Assembly (NCBI GenBank): GCA_944989445.1
Contig: CALYLW010000732.1
Coordinates: forward strand, 445,741 to 509,740
Length of the DNA stretch: 64,000 bases
DNA from: Ampullaceana balthica
Lineage: Eukaryota; Mollusca; Gastropoda; Lymnaeidae
Reading direction: 5' to 3'
Part shown: positions 31,058-42,355 of the stretch, one piece after another
How the letters are laid out: each line of letters starts with the position of its first letter
Position numbering within the stretch: the first letter of the stretch is position 1
Notes under the pieces: model-generated
What the model was told of the DNA's origin: nothing
The model's input: only the letters and a program-made list of their open reading frames with translations
Databases searched by the model: none
Made by a program: the position numbers and the translations under genes

Positions 31058-33826
31058 CAGAGGTTCCCAACCCCGTGCCCGCGGGCGCCATGGCGCCCGC
31101 GGAACGATTCGTATGTGCCCGCCACAGAGACAGAACCTTTTCATAAAACATACATTAAAAATTTGAATTATATTTATTTATTTGTTAGAATTTTAATATA
31201 TTTGTTTGTTGAGTGCCTAGGTTTATAAAATATGTTCGTATGTTGGCGATATTGTATGTATGAGTGGTTCCTTTGCTGACAGTACTTCTCGCAACTTGTC
31301 TAACGGCGAGCCAGACTACACACTTCAGGCTAGCCTGCAACACTCTTGGAACAAGGAGTGATGTGCAAATAGCATTCCCTGTCTGGAACCGCGTTGTTGT
31401 CAATGTGATGCGATTGCTGCCCCGTACGAGTCGAGACAGTTAGCTAAGAGACATCTTCGTATGACGAAACACGAATTAGGAGTTTTGATATTCCTTCTGT
31501 AAATTTATAACGGGGTAAAAGCGAGGTGCGTAGTCTATTATATTAAAAAGCGATAATCTATTATGATTGTGGGAATAGTTATAGTGCTTGTTATAATAAA
31601 TGTATGCATTTAATGTTGAACGAACTTTTGCTATATCATTGATATTATATTGTAGTTCAAATACTATTTATTATTTATTTTTTAGCCCTTAAATTAGTAG
31701 ACCGAGTATAAGACAACGAACCTATAATTTAAACTCTGACTGTGAGGAATCATAATGTTTCGTTAATTTGAAAAATAAATGCGTTTGTTTGTTGTCTGAT
31801 AGAAGCATTGCAGTGCCAAAAAAAACTTAATGTTGAACGACACTTTCAGACAATTCATGCCACTTTTGATGTGAATTATCCAATAAATCTGAAGTAAGAA
31901 AGAAAAAATATGTCAACTAAAATTAGGTTTAACTGCACAACAGACTGTTTTCACTAGACATGTGGACAATTCTAAAAAGCCCGCCATTGCTTCTTTCAAA
32001 ATTTCTCACATGCTCGCACGAAAAGAAGAAACCTTTCATTGATCGTGAGTTGTTTCAGGAACTATTTTGACTGGTGCCGATTATTAGTTTGATGGATTTT
32101 CTAAGAAACATGAGATTGTATCAGCAATACAATACTTACAGTTGTCAAATAACACCGTCACAAGAAGAAAATATGCAATTTCAACAGACATAAAACTCAG
32201 TTAAAGACTGACTTGGAAATATGTGAGTGGTTCTCGCTACAATTTGACGAGTCAACAGATATATCAGACACTGCACAGTTAGCAGTTATGGTGAGAATGG
32301 TATTTAGTAACTTCACAGTAAAAGATGATATGTTACAAATATTACCAATGAAAGGACAGACAATGGATGAGGATATTTATAATACATTCAGAACATACGC
32401 CAAGTCAATATATGCCTTTGCACAAGCTGTCTGTGATAACCACAGATGGGGCACCAGCAATGGTAGGTAAAACAAAAGATTTATTGTCATCTGCAATTAG
32501 AAGAATGAATCATTTTAAAACTTTATGTTCTACTACTGTATTATCAACCAGGAAGCTCTGTGTTGTAAAATATTGCCATTTGAACACGTTTTGAAAATAG
32601 TTACAAACATAATCAATTCTATTCGAGCAGCTCCTTTGCAACATCGACTTTTCAAGGCCCTGTTAGAATATACTGAAGATAAAGAACATGATCTTATTCT
32701 GCGTACTGAAGTACGTTGGCTCAGTAAAGGAAAGGTTCTTGCAAGATTTATGAGTTTAATTGAAGAAATAAAAACATTTATAAACGATAAAAAGGAAAAA
32801 AATATGATGAACTAGCTGACTCTAGCTGGCTGATTGATTTGGGATTTTTTACAGACAACATGGAAAAATTGAATTATTTGAATTTGGAGTTGCAGGGAAA
32901 AGACAAAAAAATAGCTGAAATGATAAGCTCTGTAAAGTCATTTAAAGCTAAAATGGAATTCTTGATATCACATCTGCAGATCGAGTCTCTCGTGCATTTC
33001 CCACGTATGAAGAACAGGCTAGGTAACAATGAACTAAACGTGTCATAATTTATTCAGTATATTCAAGTGTAAAAAAATTAGTTTGTAGATTTGGATTTTT
33101 TCAGTTTACACATATCGAGCAAAATTGTTTCCTTCTGTATCAATCCTTTTACGTGCCAAAAAAATGTAATGTAAATCGCCGCATGTCATGCAGATTTTGT
33201 TCAAGGTAAGACAGAAGAACTAGAGTTAGAAATGTTGGACCTTAAGAATGATATTTTGCTAAAATCCTTAATATTTGGTTACTTTTGGAATACAGAGAAA
33301 AGTTCCCATTTTTGAAAAAAAATATGGCTTATAAAATTGAACCATTTTTCGGTTCGACATAGTTATGCGAATCATTGTTTTCAAATATGAACTTAATAAA
33401 ATCAAGATATAGGTCTCGACTCACCGATTATCATCTTTATGATTGTTTGCTAACATGATTATCCTCTTACTCTCCTAATTATGAGCCACTGGCCAATGAT
33501 ATGCAATGCCAAAGATTACATTGACATATTGATATTATATTTGTTTTATAAAATGTTTTCTTTGTATTTGTGTTTTTGTTTACTTTGTTTACGTTTTGTA
33601 AATACATTTCTCTCTGTGTATGTAATTTGAATAATAATTTAATTATTTTGAAACATGTTTGTTTATTATTTAATTAATTTATTAATAAATTATGAATATA
33701 AGAAAATAAATTATGGGAAAATGAGAAGTTATGGAAGGAGTTTTGTCGATTAAAAATAGGTGGTGCCCGCCACCCTACCGATATTTTAGAATGTGCACTA
33801 GAGTACAAAAAGGTTGGGAACCCCTG
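31058..33826 (+). mobile_element. Charlie-type hAT element, 2.8 kb
   Basis: Inverted ends CAGAGGTTCCCAACC and GGTTGGGAACCCCTG. ATAATG abuts both ends (31052-31057, 33827-33832), a partly decayed target duplication. It contains a broken transposase of the SCAND3/GTF2IRD2-related hAT lineage in forward orientation. Inserted in the GC-rich minisatellite of Helitron H1 copy B. Confidence 0.8.
31830..33048 (+). pseudogene. hAT transposase (GTF2IRD2/SCAND3/ZBED-like), broken
   Basis: Readable across shifting frames: LNVERHFQTIHATFD-like start (31833), ASFKISHMLARKKK-like (about 31990-32030), LQFDESTDISDTAQLAVMVR (32234-32293) with the first catalytic Asp of the RNase H-like core, ITTDGAPAMVGKT (32437-32475) with the second Asp, CIINQEALCCKILPFEHVL (32535-32594), EVRWLSKGKVLARF (32707-32750) and FLISHLQIESLVHFP. 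In this family these form the DDE transposase core. At least three frameshifts and a stop after MMN interrupt it. No dimerisation domain was found downstream. Confidence 0.85.
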
Positions 33827-34069
33827 ATAATGTATAGTATTTTTGACGCGATACACATGTATGGTCGGTCGAGACGGCGGGTCTCTCGACAAACCGCGGT
33901 GGAGGGGGTGTAGGGTCTCGCGACAGACCGCGGATTGGGGGGGGGGAGGTAGGGCTCCGGAAAGACTACGGTGTGTCTTGACAGACGGGGGTTGGTAATG
34001 TTGTGATGTCCTACCATGAACTTCACAGGTCACCCTACACTTATTCCTGTCCTTGGACGGGCTTTGTTG

Positions 34070-34073
<4 letters not shown>

Positions 34074-34151
<78 letters not shown>
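34074..34151. repeat. AT dinucleotide microsatellite
   Basis: About 78 bases of pure TA repeat directly after the Helitron H1-B 3' terminus. The matching spot after copy A has only TTAATATATATC. Confidence 0.95.
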
Positions 34152-34154
<3 letters not shown>

Positions 34155-34317
34155 CACCAGAACAAGATTAAGAGCGAGTAGTGTGCAAATAATCATGACG
34201 GATTACCTCGCTGGGGTCGACCAATCAAGCAAAGTGGTTTCTAAAGGGGGTGGGCATGGTTCGAGACCAACAATGGTTCTTACGTTCCCTTCCGTTGTTC
34301 CTTCACAGAATAACATG

Positions 34318-34362
34318 TTGTTCGTAGTGTAGTGGTTATCACGTTCGCCTTACATGAAGGTA
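34318..34362 (+). pseudogene. Broken tRNA-Val-like sequence
   Basis: TGTTCGTAGTGTAGTGGTTA followed by TCACGTTCGCCTTACA preserves the acceptor/D-arm half of a tRNA-Val, including the A box. The anticodon region is then scrambled (ATGAAGGTAACACACGG) and there is no T arm. Upstream, CACAGAATAACATGT, GCTGGGGTCGACCA and GTGTGCAAATAA match the flank of the gene at 25374 in the same order. Confidence 0.7.
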
Positions 34363-35125
34363 ACACACGGAGCTATGAATGTATACCACTTCTCATTTGA
34401 ATTTACATATATTGTTAGACACTATGTGAATATTTTTTAAGATCATACAAGAAGCTAAATTGAAATTTTGAATATTTCACCCTCGCTTCTCCTTAAAAAG
34501 CCTGGATATCTATTTCAAGGACTAACCCAAGAAAAAAATAATGCAATTTAATTGGTCAGCTCTTTTTAAAGAAAATGATTATTATGAAAAGACAATAACT
34601 AATAAGAAATTATTCATAATTTTAATTATTTATGACATTTGAAATACCCATTTATTCCAATGGATCTTGGAAAGACAGTTATTAAAAATAGTTTTTAAAA
34701 ATATCACAAGGCTTTAATGAGCAAACTCTTTTAATTCTCGACGCTGCACCGATGTTCGTGTGTGGATGACATCTTCATTGAAGAATTCAGAGCTTTATTA
34801 TCAGCTTTACCACCACAGATTGTTCTTGATATATACGTATACATTATTGGAAAGAGCTGATTTCTACATTGGTTAAATGTGGGAGATTCCCGTTTTCCAA
34901 AGTCGTGTTTACAAAGTAGCGTTCATCATCTTGTAAAGACTCAGAGAAACATAATGTCAAGCTGACCGTATCTATCTCGAAAGAACCGACCGTAATATTC
35001 TTTTGAACGTAATATTTTTAAAATATAACTTTTACCATGTATATAAGTCAACAGGAGATAATGTTTAAGTCATTTTCACATCGACGTCTTGATAATGTTG
35101 CCTTCCATGGATCGGGCAGGTCTAT
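34363..35125. other. No recognisable gene
   Basis: AT-rich, no domain or transposon end recognised. Confidence 0.4.
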
Positions 35126-35294
35126 GTCAGGACACTCTCTCCATCAAATGGCGCAGGATACTCACTTCATCAAAAGGCTTGCACATGCGCAGGACACTCA
35201 TTTCCTTAAATGGCTTGCACATGCGCAGGACACTCATTTCCTTAAATGGCTTGCACATGCGCAGGACACTCGCTTCATCAGAAGGCTTTCACAT
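35126..35294 (+). repeat. 36-bp minisatellite, four copies plus a partial
   Basis: Unit GCGCAGGACACTCATTTCCT plus TAAATGGCTTGCACAT, starting at 35151, 35187, 35223 and 35259. The period is a multiple of three, so one frame (35037-35354) reads through as LAHAQDTHFLKW repeats. A second frame is also open, and there are no flanking exon signals, so I do not call a gene. Confidence 0.9.
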
Positions 35295-35827
35295 GAGAAC
35301 TTAATAACGGTTTCCAACTGTGTATTCTTAAACAGAAAGCTGACGGTCAAATAGTGATAAAGTTCTCTTCACGCTTCCCACACAATTCCCCGACATCCCG
35401 CTTGGTCGGAACTCATCCCTTGATGGAGACGCTCCTGATGGGTTGGGCCTTGAGGTTGTCGGGTTGGTAGAGGGGTGAGGTTGGGAAGGCTCGGATATTT
35501 GGGATGTTAATACTGGGTGCGGCGTCTGCGCCAGGGGTATTGCTGGGGACTTTACAGGGTGAGGATCGCTAGGTTGGTGCAGAAAATTAGGTGGGAGCGG
35601 TGAGTGGGGTGGGGAAGGTGACAATGTTGGGGGAGGCGTGTGGTGTTGATGGGGTGAATGGTCCAAGGAAAGTGAGTTGTGATCGTCAGTTGAGTTGGCT
35701 CCATGTAGTGACTGGTGGGGGAGGGGGATAATAAAATTGATTGCAAAATTAATTCATATTTTGTCTTAAATAATAAATTCATGCAATGCATACAATGTAT
35801 GATGATTAACTTAATATTGCGCTTAAT
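35295..35827. other. GT-rich stretch, no recognisable gene
   Basis: Between about 35440 and 35730 the plus strand is rich in GGTTGGG/GGTGAG-type motifs, giving proline-rich frames on the minus strand (35328-35666). I see no domain or conserved motif in them. Confidence 0.4.
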
Positions 35828-37211
35828 GGTGTTAATGCTATCATTGATACTTACGATGGTAGATTGCATGGTGTTAATGTTAGTATGTGTTCATATGATG
35901 GTAGATTGGATGGTGTTAATGTTAGTTTGGTATTAATGTTAGTATGTGTGCATATGATGGTAGATTGCATGGTGTTAATGTTAGTATGTGTGCATATGAT
36001 GGTAGAATGCATAGTGTTGATGTTAGTATGTGTGCATATGATGGTAGATTGCATGGAGTTAATGTTAGTATGGTGTTAATGTTAGTATGTGTGCATATGA
36101 TGGTAGATTGCATGGTGTTAATGTTAGTATGTGTGCATATGATGGTAGATTGCACGGTGTTAATGTTAGTATGTGTGCATATGATTTTAGATTGCATGTT
36201 CTTAATGTTAGTATGGTGTTAATGTTAGTATGTGTGCATATGCTGGTATATTGCATAGTGTTAATGTTAGTATGTGTGCATATGCTGGTAGATTGCATAG
36301 TGTTAATGTTAGTATGTGTGCATATGATGGTAGATTGCATGGTGTTAATGTTAGTATGGTGTTAATGTTAGTATGTGTGCATATGATGGTAGATTGCATG
36401 GTGTTAATGTTAGTAAGTGTGCATATGATTGTAGATTGCATGGTGTTAATGTTAGTATGTGTGCATATGATGGTAGATAGCATGGTGTTAATGTTAGTAT
36501 GTGTGCATATGATGGTAGATTGCATGGTGTTAATGTTAGTATGTGTGCATATGATGGTAGATTGCATGGTGTAAATGTTAGTATGTATGCATATAATGGT
36601 AGATTGCATGGTGTTAATGTTAGTATGTGTGCATATGATAGTAGATTGCATGGTGTTAATGTTAGTATTGTGTTAATGTTAGTACGTGTGCATATGATGG
36701 TAGATTGCATGGTGTTAATGTTAGTATGTGTGCATATGATGGTAGATTGCATGGTGTTAATGTTAGTATGTGTGCATATGATGGTAGATTGCATGGTGTT
36801 AATGTTAGTATGGTGTTAATGTTAGTATGTGTGCATAAGCTGGTAGATTGCATGGTGTTAATGTTAGTATGTGTGCATATGATTGTAGATTGCATGGTGT
36901 TAATGTTAGTATGTGTAATGTAGTATGTGATAGTGTAGATTGCATGGTGTTAATGTTAGTATGTGTGCATATGCTGGTAGATTGCATGTTGTTAATGTTA
37001 GTATGTGTGCATATGCTGGTAGATAGCATGGTGTTAATGTTAGTATGTGTGCATATGATTGTAGATTGCATGGTGTTAATGTTAGTATGGTGTTAATGTT
37101 AGTATGTGTGCATATGCTGGTAGATTGCATGGTGTTAATGTTAGTATGTGTGCATATGCTGGTAGATTGCATGTTGTTAATGTTAGTATGTGTGCATATG
37201 CTGGTAGATTA
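35828..37211 (+). repeat. 42-bp minisatellite with 143-bp higher-order period
   Basis: Unit GGTGTTAATGTTAGTATGTG plus TGCATATGATGGTAGATTGC and AT. After some units a 17-bp short copy (GGTGTTAATGTTAGTAT) is inserted. Short copies lie at 35912, 36055, 36198 and 36341, exactly 143 bases apart (3 x 42 + 17), and again at 36652 and 36795. All reading frames through it on both strands are products of the repeat. Confidence 0.95.
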
Positions 37212-37324
37212 AGTGGGGCTACTGATAGTATTGATGTTTGGGTAGATGTTAGGACGTGTAACAATGTTTATTTTAACTCTCCCTATGTTGGTAGTATCAG
37301 ATCTAGGGTTGGTAAATGTGTTGG

Positions 37325-37930
37325 TACTAATAATAATAACAATAAATGGCTAATTTTTATAGCGACGTTTGACAGCAGGGAGCCGGGCTCCCAGCGCTTT
37401 ACATGGAGATAATAACATACATATAATAATGTAAATATACATTCTGTTCATAATAACCACATAAATAACAGTACAATACACACCAGCTACGTTAATCATT
37501 AAAAAGAAATTGTGTTTCTTTAATTTTGAAAATAAATTTTGAAAAGATGCGTCTTAAGTGCAGTCTTGAAGGACTTGGTAGATGAAATACTCTGAATGTG
37601 TAATGGTAGAGAATTCCATTGTTTGGCTTCACAAAAAGAGAATGACCTTTCGCCAAATGTTTTAGTTCGTGTCTTAGGAACACAGAGAATGCACGTGTCT
37701 GCAGAAGAGCGTAGCTGACGACTTGGTGAGTAGACCGACAGAAGCTCAGTAAGATAGGAAGGGCATGAGTCAGAAAAGAAATTGTGACAGGGAACAGCCA
37801 GTTTGTAATCAATTCGGGCTTGTATAGGTAGCCAATGAAGTGGTCTTGTCACTAGTGTTGATGTTATGGCTTGTTTTATTGCTTCTGTTTGGTTTTTCAT
37901 ATCGTGGTAACCTGGGATCTTTCCCAAAAG
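37325..37930 (-). pseudogene. LINE (CR1/L2-like) reverse transcriptase C-terminus and 3' UTR
   Basis: The minus-strand frame (37520-37927, 135 codons) reads LHWLPIQARIDYKLAVPCHN, PSYLTELLSVYSPSRQLRSS, KTFGERSFSFCEAKQWNSLP and FKTALKTHLFKIYF. This is the well-known C-terminal tail of CR1/L2-type LINE proteins. The catalytic core is missing because the copy is 5'-truncated near 37860. The 3' UTR contains TGTAAAGCGCTGGGAGCC and CGTCGCTATAAAAA and ends near 37330 in a TTA-triplet tail. Confidence 0.85.
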
Positions 37931-38084
37931 TTTACTTACGCAAAGTTTGAATTATCTAACACCTGTAAAGATTACTGTACGCCACGAGGGAGAAAAACTT
38001 TCATTCGTTGCCATGTTTTAAGATAGTAAATACGATCTTTGATTCTCAAATCTCTACATCAAATAGGTAACTCTGGAAAACTAC

Positions 38085-38330
38085 CTGTGCCTCTGTTTTA
38101 TCGCGATGACCTCCCCTTTGGAAGGCAGACGCCGCTGAGAGCGTCGACCCTATTGCGCCCCACTTTCTTCTGGCATTGAAAGTCATCACGGGAATAGTCT
38201 TCCTTCTCGTTCCCAACTGATCTTCTGCAATGTAACCCCTGGTACCTGGGGGATGGTCTTCTTGGTTGGGTGGAGGGCTGGGCTGGGAGTCTTTGTGTTG
38301 TTCTGCACCCATTGCGAGCAGTCGTCAATC
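38085..38330 (-). CDS. Weak candidate exon, unknown protein
   Basis: A GC-richer block with an acceptor (CCTATTCCCTCAG) at its upstream edge and a donor (CACAG|GTAGTT) at its downstream edge on the minus strand. An ATG in good context at 38312 opens MGAEQHKDSQPSPPPNQEDH. A TGA lies in the same frame just upstream, so this could only be a first coding exon. No recognisable domain; a second overlapping frame is also open. It may equally be repeat-derived. Confidence 0.15.
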
Positions 38331-38738
38331 CTGAGGGAATAGGTGACATTAATTAAGGTAGAAGTTTATGTGTGGGTTCTTTAAAAAAAGTTAGCGAGGA
38401 AATCTAAAATATACATATGATTTTAATGTATAAGTATATACTGGCCACATACCCGACTTTCTATGGTTTGTATTTGGATACTTTTTTTAGAGAGTTAACA
38501 ACTTGACGTAAATTTAAACCAAAAAAGTAAAATTGTTTATAAACTTTTATGATGTAATAATTCACTTCTTTAATTCCTTGAAACTCGAGCTTTTTGTTAA
38601 TATTCAAACTGGACACAATCAGAATAAGCCAAGCTTTCAAGACCAAATTAGACATTGCAGTGTGTCCATTAATATAAAACAGTTTATCTGCCAGAAACAC
38701 ACTCCAAACGATATACTAAGATAAAAACACCAAAGTGC
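38331..38738. other. No recognisable gene
   Basis: AT-rich; open frames on both strands at 38461-38724 overlap each other and carry no known motif. Confidence 0.4.
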
Positions 38739-38811
38739 ACGGTGGTCGAGTAGCATGCGCGATCGGCGTACCGATAGTCACTGGTTCAAATCAAAGTAAT
38801 TAAACAGCCCG

Positions 38812-39130
38812 TAAAAACTAAGTTTTTGACTATAAATTCCTTATATATGAGACATAACTGAACTCCCCGTGCTGTAAACACCGGACCCATGTGACATCGA
38901 GGGCTGCAGTGAACCTCCAGATACCCGCGGAGGTCAACTATAGCAGACGGCTACACATGCTACATAGAGATAAGCTAAAAATTCATTAATTTAATACAAT
39001 GCATTGTTAGGGGACACAAGTCTATGTGCTCAATTTCAACTCGATACAATCACGGGAAGTGGATCATTTCTTACTTTTGTTTTTCTGTGGGACGACGACA
39101 GACAGAAAGAGAGACAGACGGTGAAGTTTT
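38812..39130 (+). repeat. Family Q fragment inside the SINE
   Basis: Begins CCCGTAAAAACTAAGTTTTT and AAATTCCTTATATATGAGAC, ends with AGACAGACGGTGAAGTT. About half of the family interior is missing or replaced (ACTCCCCGTGCTGTAAACAC is not seen in other copies). Confidence 0.6.
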
Positions 39131-39154
39131 AAGGCAGTGATTTGTTCTCGGGGC

Positions 39155-39334
39155 CAGGGTCGTCTTAACGCATAGGACCTTTGGGCATTTGCCCGGGGGC
39201 CCACGAGCATAGGGGCCCCATGGGAATATGTTTATTTATATATATTGTGTATATTTATTTTTTTATTCCTGCGGGGGAGGGTACCACCACTATTTCTTTG
39301 CCCGTGGGCCCAAACTGGTGTAAAGACGGCTCTG
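39155..39334 (-). mobile_element. 180-bp hAT MITE, family M1, inserted in a SINE
   Basis: Perfect 8-bp duplication CTCGGGGC (39147-39154, 39335-39342). Ends CAGGGTCGTCTTAACGC and TGTAAAGACGGCTCTG. Its orientation is inverted relative to the copy at 5199-5375. The duplicated 8-mer is part of the SINE body. Confidence 0.9.
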
Positions 39335-39490
39335 CTCGGGGCCAAGGGTGTCCCTGAGTCCATCCAGCTCCAAATGGGTACCTAACACTAGTTAGGGCAA
39401 CACAGACGGCTGGGTAATTCGTGGAACCTTATAGCCGTGACCTGTGAACGCTGTATAGAAGGAGCGTTTGTATGGATAAAACAAGAAGAG

Positions 39491-40277
39491 ATCAACTTTA
39501 TGTCAAGGATGTGCTCGTTAAAGTATTAAACTGAATTGTAATAAATTTAAACCTTCAAATTATATTGAACATTTGCAAAATAAAAATCATCAGCATGTTG
39601 TTAATGACCTGGGGGGGGGGATTAAAAAATATAATCCTTAAAACTCTCTCTGATAAGTAAATGGAAAGTAAAACTCCTGTAAGCGACTATATTAGCGTGT
39701 ATTATAAGAAATCCTCTCCAAAATTGGTTTTGAGGTACACTGTTGCCTATAAGAATTTGTTTGACTTAAAGTTTACGACTCTGTTCAGTTTCCCAATTAG
39801 GTTGTTAACGTGAAGTGAATTTCCAATCAAAAAGCCTCTGAGATGCAGATCATAGGCCATGGCTTAGAGGGCTCCATGCATTACCCAGCAGCCTTTGTTT
39901 CCCTAACTATTTTTAATTACCCCTTCAGAGCTGGGTGGACATTAAAATCATTCAGGGAAATGTTGAAATTTAAATGGGAGGTCTAGCTAAGAGGTTGGCT
40001 CAAAACCTTCTATCCTGCCCCTGAACCCAATGAAACAGCGTGTTTGATATTTCAGAGCAGTCAGTATTTTTAGGTTGATGGTGATTTTTTATAGCGCTTT
40101 CGTCAACGCTAGTCTCAGCACGTTCTGATACTGAAAGTTAAAAAAAATAAAAAATTATATAATGCATAAATACTATATACATTTTTATATGTCCAAAACT
40201 ATATGTCTCGACGAAGAGTTCTGGGTCCAAAGATAATCTGTATCGTGACTCTCCGATGTATGTAACAACACTGTATG
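39491..40277. other. No gene; old SINE fragment on the minus strand
   Basis: At about 39845-39955 the minus strand reads TGGGTAATGCATGGAGCC and AGCCATGGCCTATGATCTGC, the SINE body again. A G-run lies at 39611. Otherwise nothing recognised. Confidence 0.4.
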
Positions 40278-40366
40278 CAGAGCCGTCTTTACACCATTTT
40301 GGGTTCCTGGGCAAAGAAAGAGTGCGCCCCTCCCCCCCAGCAGTAATAAAAAATAAATATACATAA

Positions 40367-41813
40367 TCTATACATATAAAAATCAAAGTATGTCTGTGTG
40401 TGTGTGCATGTCCTTTACAGCTGACTAAACCATTCATCCGATCGTCATGAAATTTTTGGAGAATGTTGAGTACCCACCTGGAATGGTAACTGGCAACTTT
40501 GTTTTCTAAATTTAATATTCATGGGGCACCGGGGGCCTATAATGTCATTTGTTGCTTATATGAGCTATATAAAAATTAGTTTAAGCGCTAGCTACTGTGT
40601 AAATTGTCGGATCTTAACCAAACTTTGTATATAACAACTTGATAGCCAATATTAAAATACCATAGGGCACTGAACTCCTATAAGTCATTCCTTTGGGGCT
40701 GGGGGCCCAAAAAGTTCTATTTCTTAAACGTTTAAGATTTTATTCACAATTCAGTTATTAACAATCTTGACAAATAATGGCACATGTATCCATTATTATA
40801 CAAATTGAAATGAACAGTTGTTTTGAACATTATATTTTGCACTGAATGGGCCTTGGGGCCCTTAATGTCTTTTTTGCTTATATAAGCTATATAAAAATTA
40901 ATTTATGCGTTAGCTACTGAGTAAATGAATGGATCTTAACAAAAATTTGAATACAAATTTTGGTAGCCCATATTAAAATACTATAGGGCACAGAACTTCA
41001 AATGTCCATTCCTTCGTGGCCGGGGGCCCCAAATGTATTTTCTTCGTATATGTATAAGATATTTTTTCTCATTCAATTTTTCACGATCTTGAGGAATATA
41101 TTTTTGAGGAAACTGAATTAAAATGAACAGGTTGTTGAAATTAACATCTTTCAACGATAGGGCCCAGGGGCCCCTAAATTTCGTTTTTTTATATTAGCTG
41201 TATAAAAATTAGTATTAGCGTAAAATACTGAGAAAATTAATGTATCTTGACCCATTTTAGTATATAAAAACTCAAGGGTCTATATTTTATACAATAGGGC
41301 ACTTAACTCCTAATTTTCATTCCCTCGGGGCTGTGGGCCCAAACTGTCTTTTTTATTAAATGTTTAATATTTTATCGTCCATTCAATTTTTAACAATATT
41401 GCGAATTATAAATAAATGTATGTATTTTGAAATTTATTCAAATGAACATATATTTTGCACTTTATTTCTTACAATAATTGGGCCCTGGGGCCCTTAATGT
41501 CGAGCTTTATAAAAAAATTATTTATGCGTTAGCTACTGAGTAAACGATTGGATCTTGACCAAATTTTGTATAAAAAACTGGGTAGCCCATATTAAAATAC
41601 TTTGGGTTTCTGAAATTTTTATGTCAATTTCTTCGGGGCAGGGGGCCCCAAATGTCTTTTTTCATATATGTTTAAGATATTTTTGCCATTCACTTTTTAA
41701 CGATCTTGATAAATATATCCCTGATGAAACTGAATTAAAATGAAAAGGTTTTTGAAATTGACATCTCACACCGAATAGGCCCAGGCTATTCACGTTTTAT
41801 TTCACTACTACTA
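40367..41813 (+). repeat. H3 copy 1 with about 315-bp internal tandem units
   Basis: After the start and a GT run, a unit of roughly 315 bp recurs about four times. Landmarks are GGGCCCTTAATGTC, GAGCTATATAAAAATTAG, GCGTTAGCTACTG, TAGCCCATATTAAAATAC and GGGGCCGGGGGCCCC. The second motif pair falls near 40694, 41015, 41328 and 41636. No coding sequence. Confidence 0.75.
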
Positions 41814-41942
41814 CTAGTAACAAAGCCCGCCCAAGGACGGGAATAAGTGTAGGGTGACCTGTGAAGTCCATGGGCGCTATGTTTTGGTAGTTGTTATGCT
41901 CAAGCGTTGGAAGGACATTGTCGTCGCAGGGCAAGGGATGTG

Positions 41943-42262
41943 GACAACAACAACGACAACAAAAGCAAAAACAACAACAGCAACAACAGCAACAACAACA
42001 GCAACAACAACTACAAAAACAACAACAACAGCAACAAAAACAAAACAACAACAACAACAACAAAACAACAACAGCAAAACAACAACAACAAAACAACAAC
42101 AAAACAAAAACAGCAACAACAACAAAAAAAAACAACAACAACAAAACAAAATTTACAACAGCAACAACAACACATTAACAACAACAAAACAACAACTATA
42201 ACAACAACCACAAAACAACAACAAAACAACAAGAAAAAACAGCAACAAAAAACAAACAACAC
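41943..42262 (+). repeat. CAA triplet microsatellite, about 320 bp
   Basis: CAA repeats with AAAACA and GCAACA interruptions, the inverted equivalent of 24838-25112. Reading frames through it are not genes. Confidence 0.95.
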
Positions 42263-42355
42263 TTAAAACTCTTGCCACTACCCCCAGGACCATCAAGGAA
42301 AACGTATTTAACAGAATTGTCATTGGAATAAGCGGCAGGCATCACTTCAAGATGG
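42262..42355 (-). pseudogene. PIF1-type helicase scrap in Helitron H1 copy C
   Basis: The minus strand reads NSVKYVFLDGPGGSGKSF, the same Walker A piece as in copy A, one residue different, before the triplet run begins. Nothing of the helicase after the P-loop remains. Confidence 0.75.

Larger units (their letters stand above)
30293..34073 (+). mobile_element. Helitron family H1, copy B, broken by other elements
   Basis: Parts that match copies A and C: a TCCTATATAATAAA start; GCGATTGGTCCCTCAAAC (30758-30775); CCAATCACT-like and GGTTCAAAAC-like segments; and the 3' end CATGAACTTCACAGGTCACC, CCTGTCCTTGGACGGGC, CTTTGTTG then CTAA and T. The interior carries a GC-rich minisatellite (GACAGACCGCGGTGGGGGG, about 30945-31035 and 33870-33990) instead of a helicase scrap. 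A short H2 Helitron lies just after the start and an hAT (31058-33826) splits the minisatellite. The 5' boundary is uncertain. Confidence 0.55.
38739..39490 (+). repeat. tRNA-derived SINE split by two insertions
   Basis: Head at 38739-38800: ACGGTGGTCGAGTAGC (A box) and TGGTTCAAATC (B box). It is then interrupted by a family Q fragment (about 38812-39130). The SINE resumes with GATTTGTTCTCGGGGC, is cut by the M1 hAT MITE (39155-39334), and resumes with AAGGGTGTCCCTGAGTCC, GGCTGGGTAATTCGTGG and the tail CTGTATAGAAGGAGCGTTTG followed by GATAAAAC. The tail matches the LINE 3' UTR at 28538-28575. Confidence 0.75.

Noticed and set aside
35037..35354. 105-codon frame with 12-residue repeats (LAHAQDTHFLKW)
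   Set aside because: The 36-bp unit keeps two frames open. There is no conserved domain or transcript evidence in sequence, although a small repeat peptide cannot be fully excluded.
36208..36794. Frames of up to 147 codons with period-14 peptides (MQSTIICTHTNINT and similar)
   Set aside because: The 42-bp minisatellite is a multiple of three and open on both strands in shifted frames. The 17-bp stubs break every frame, which selection on a protein would not allow.
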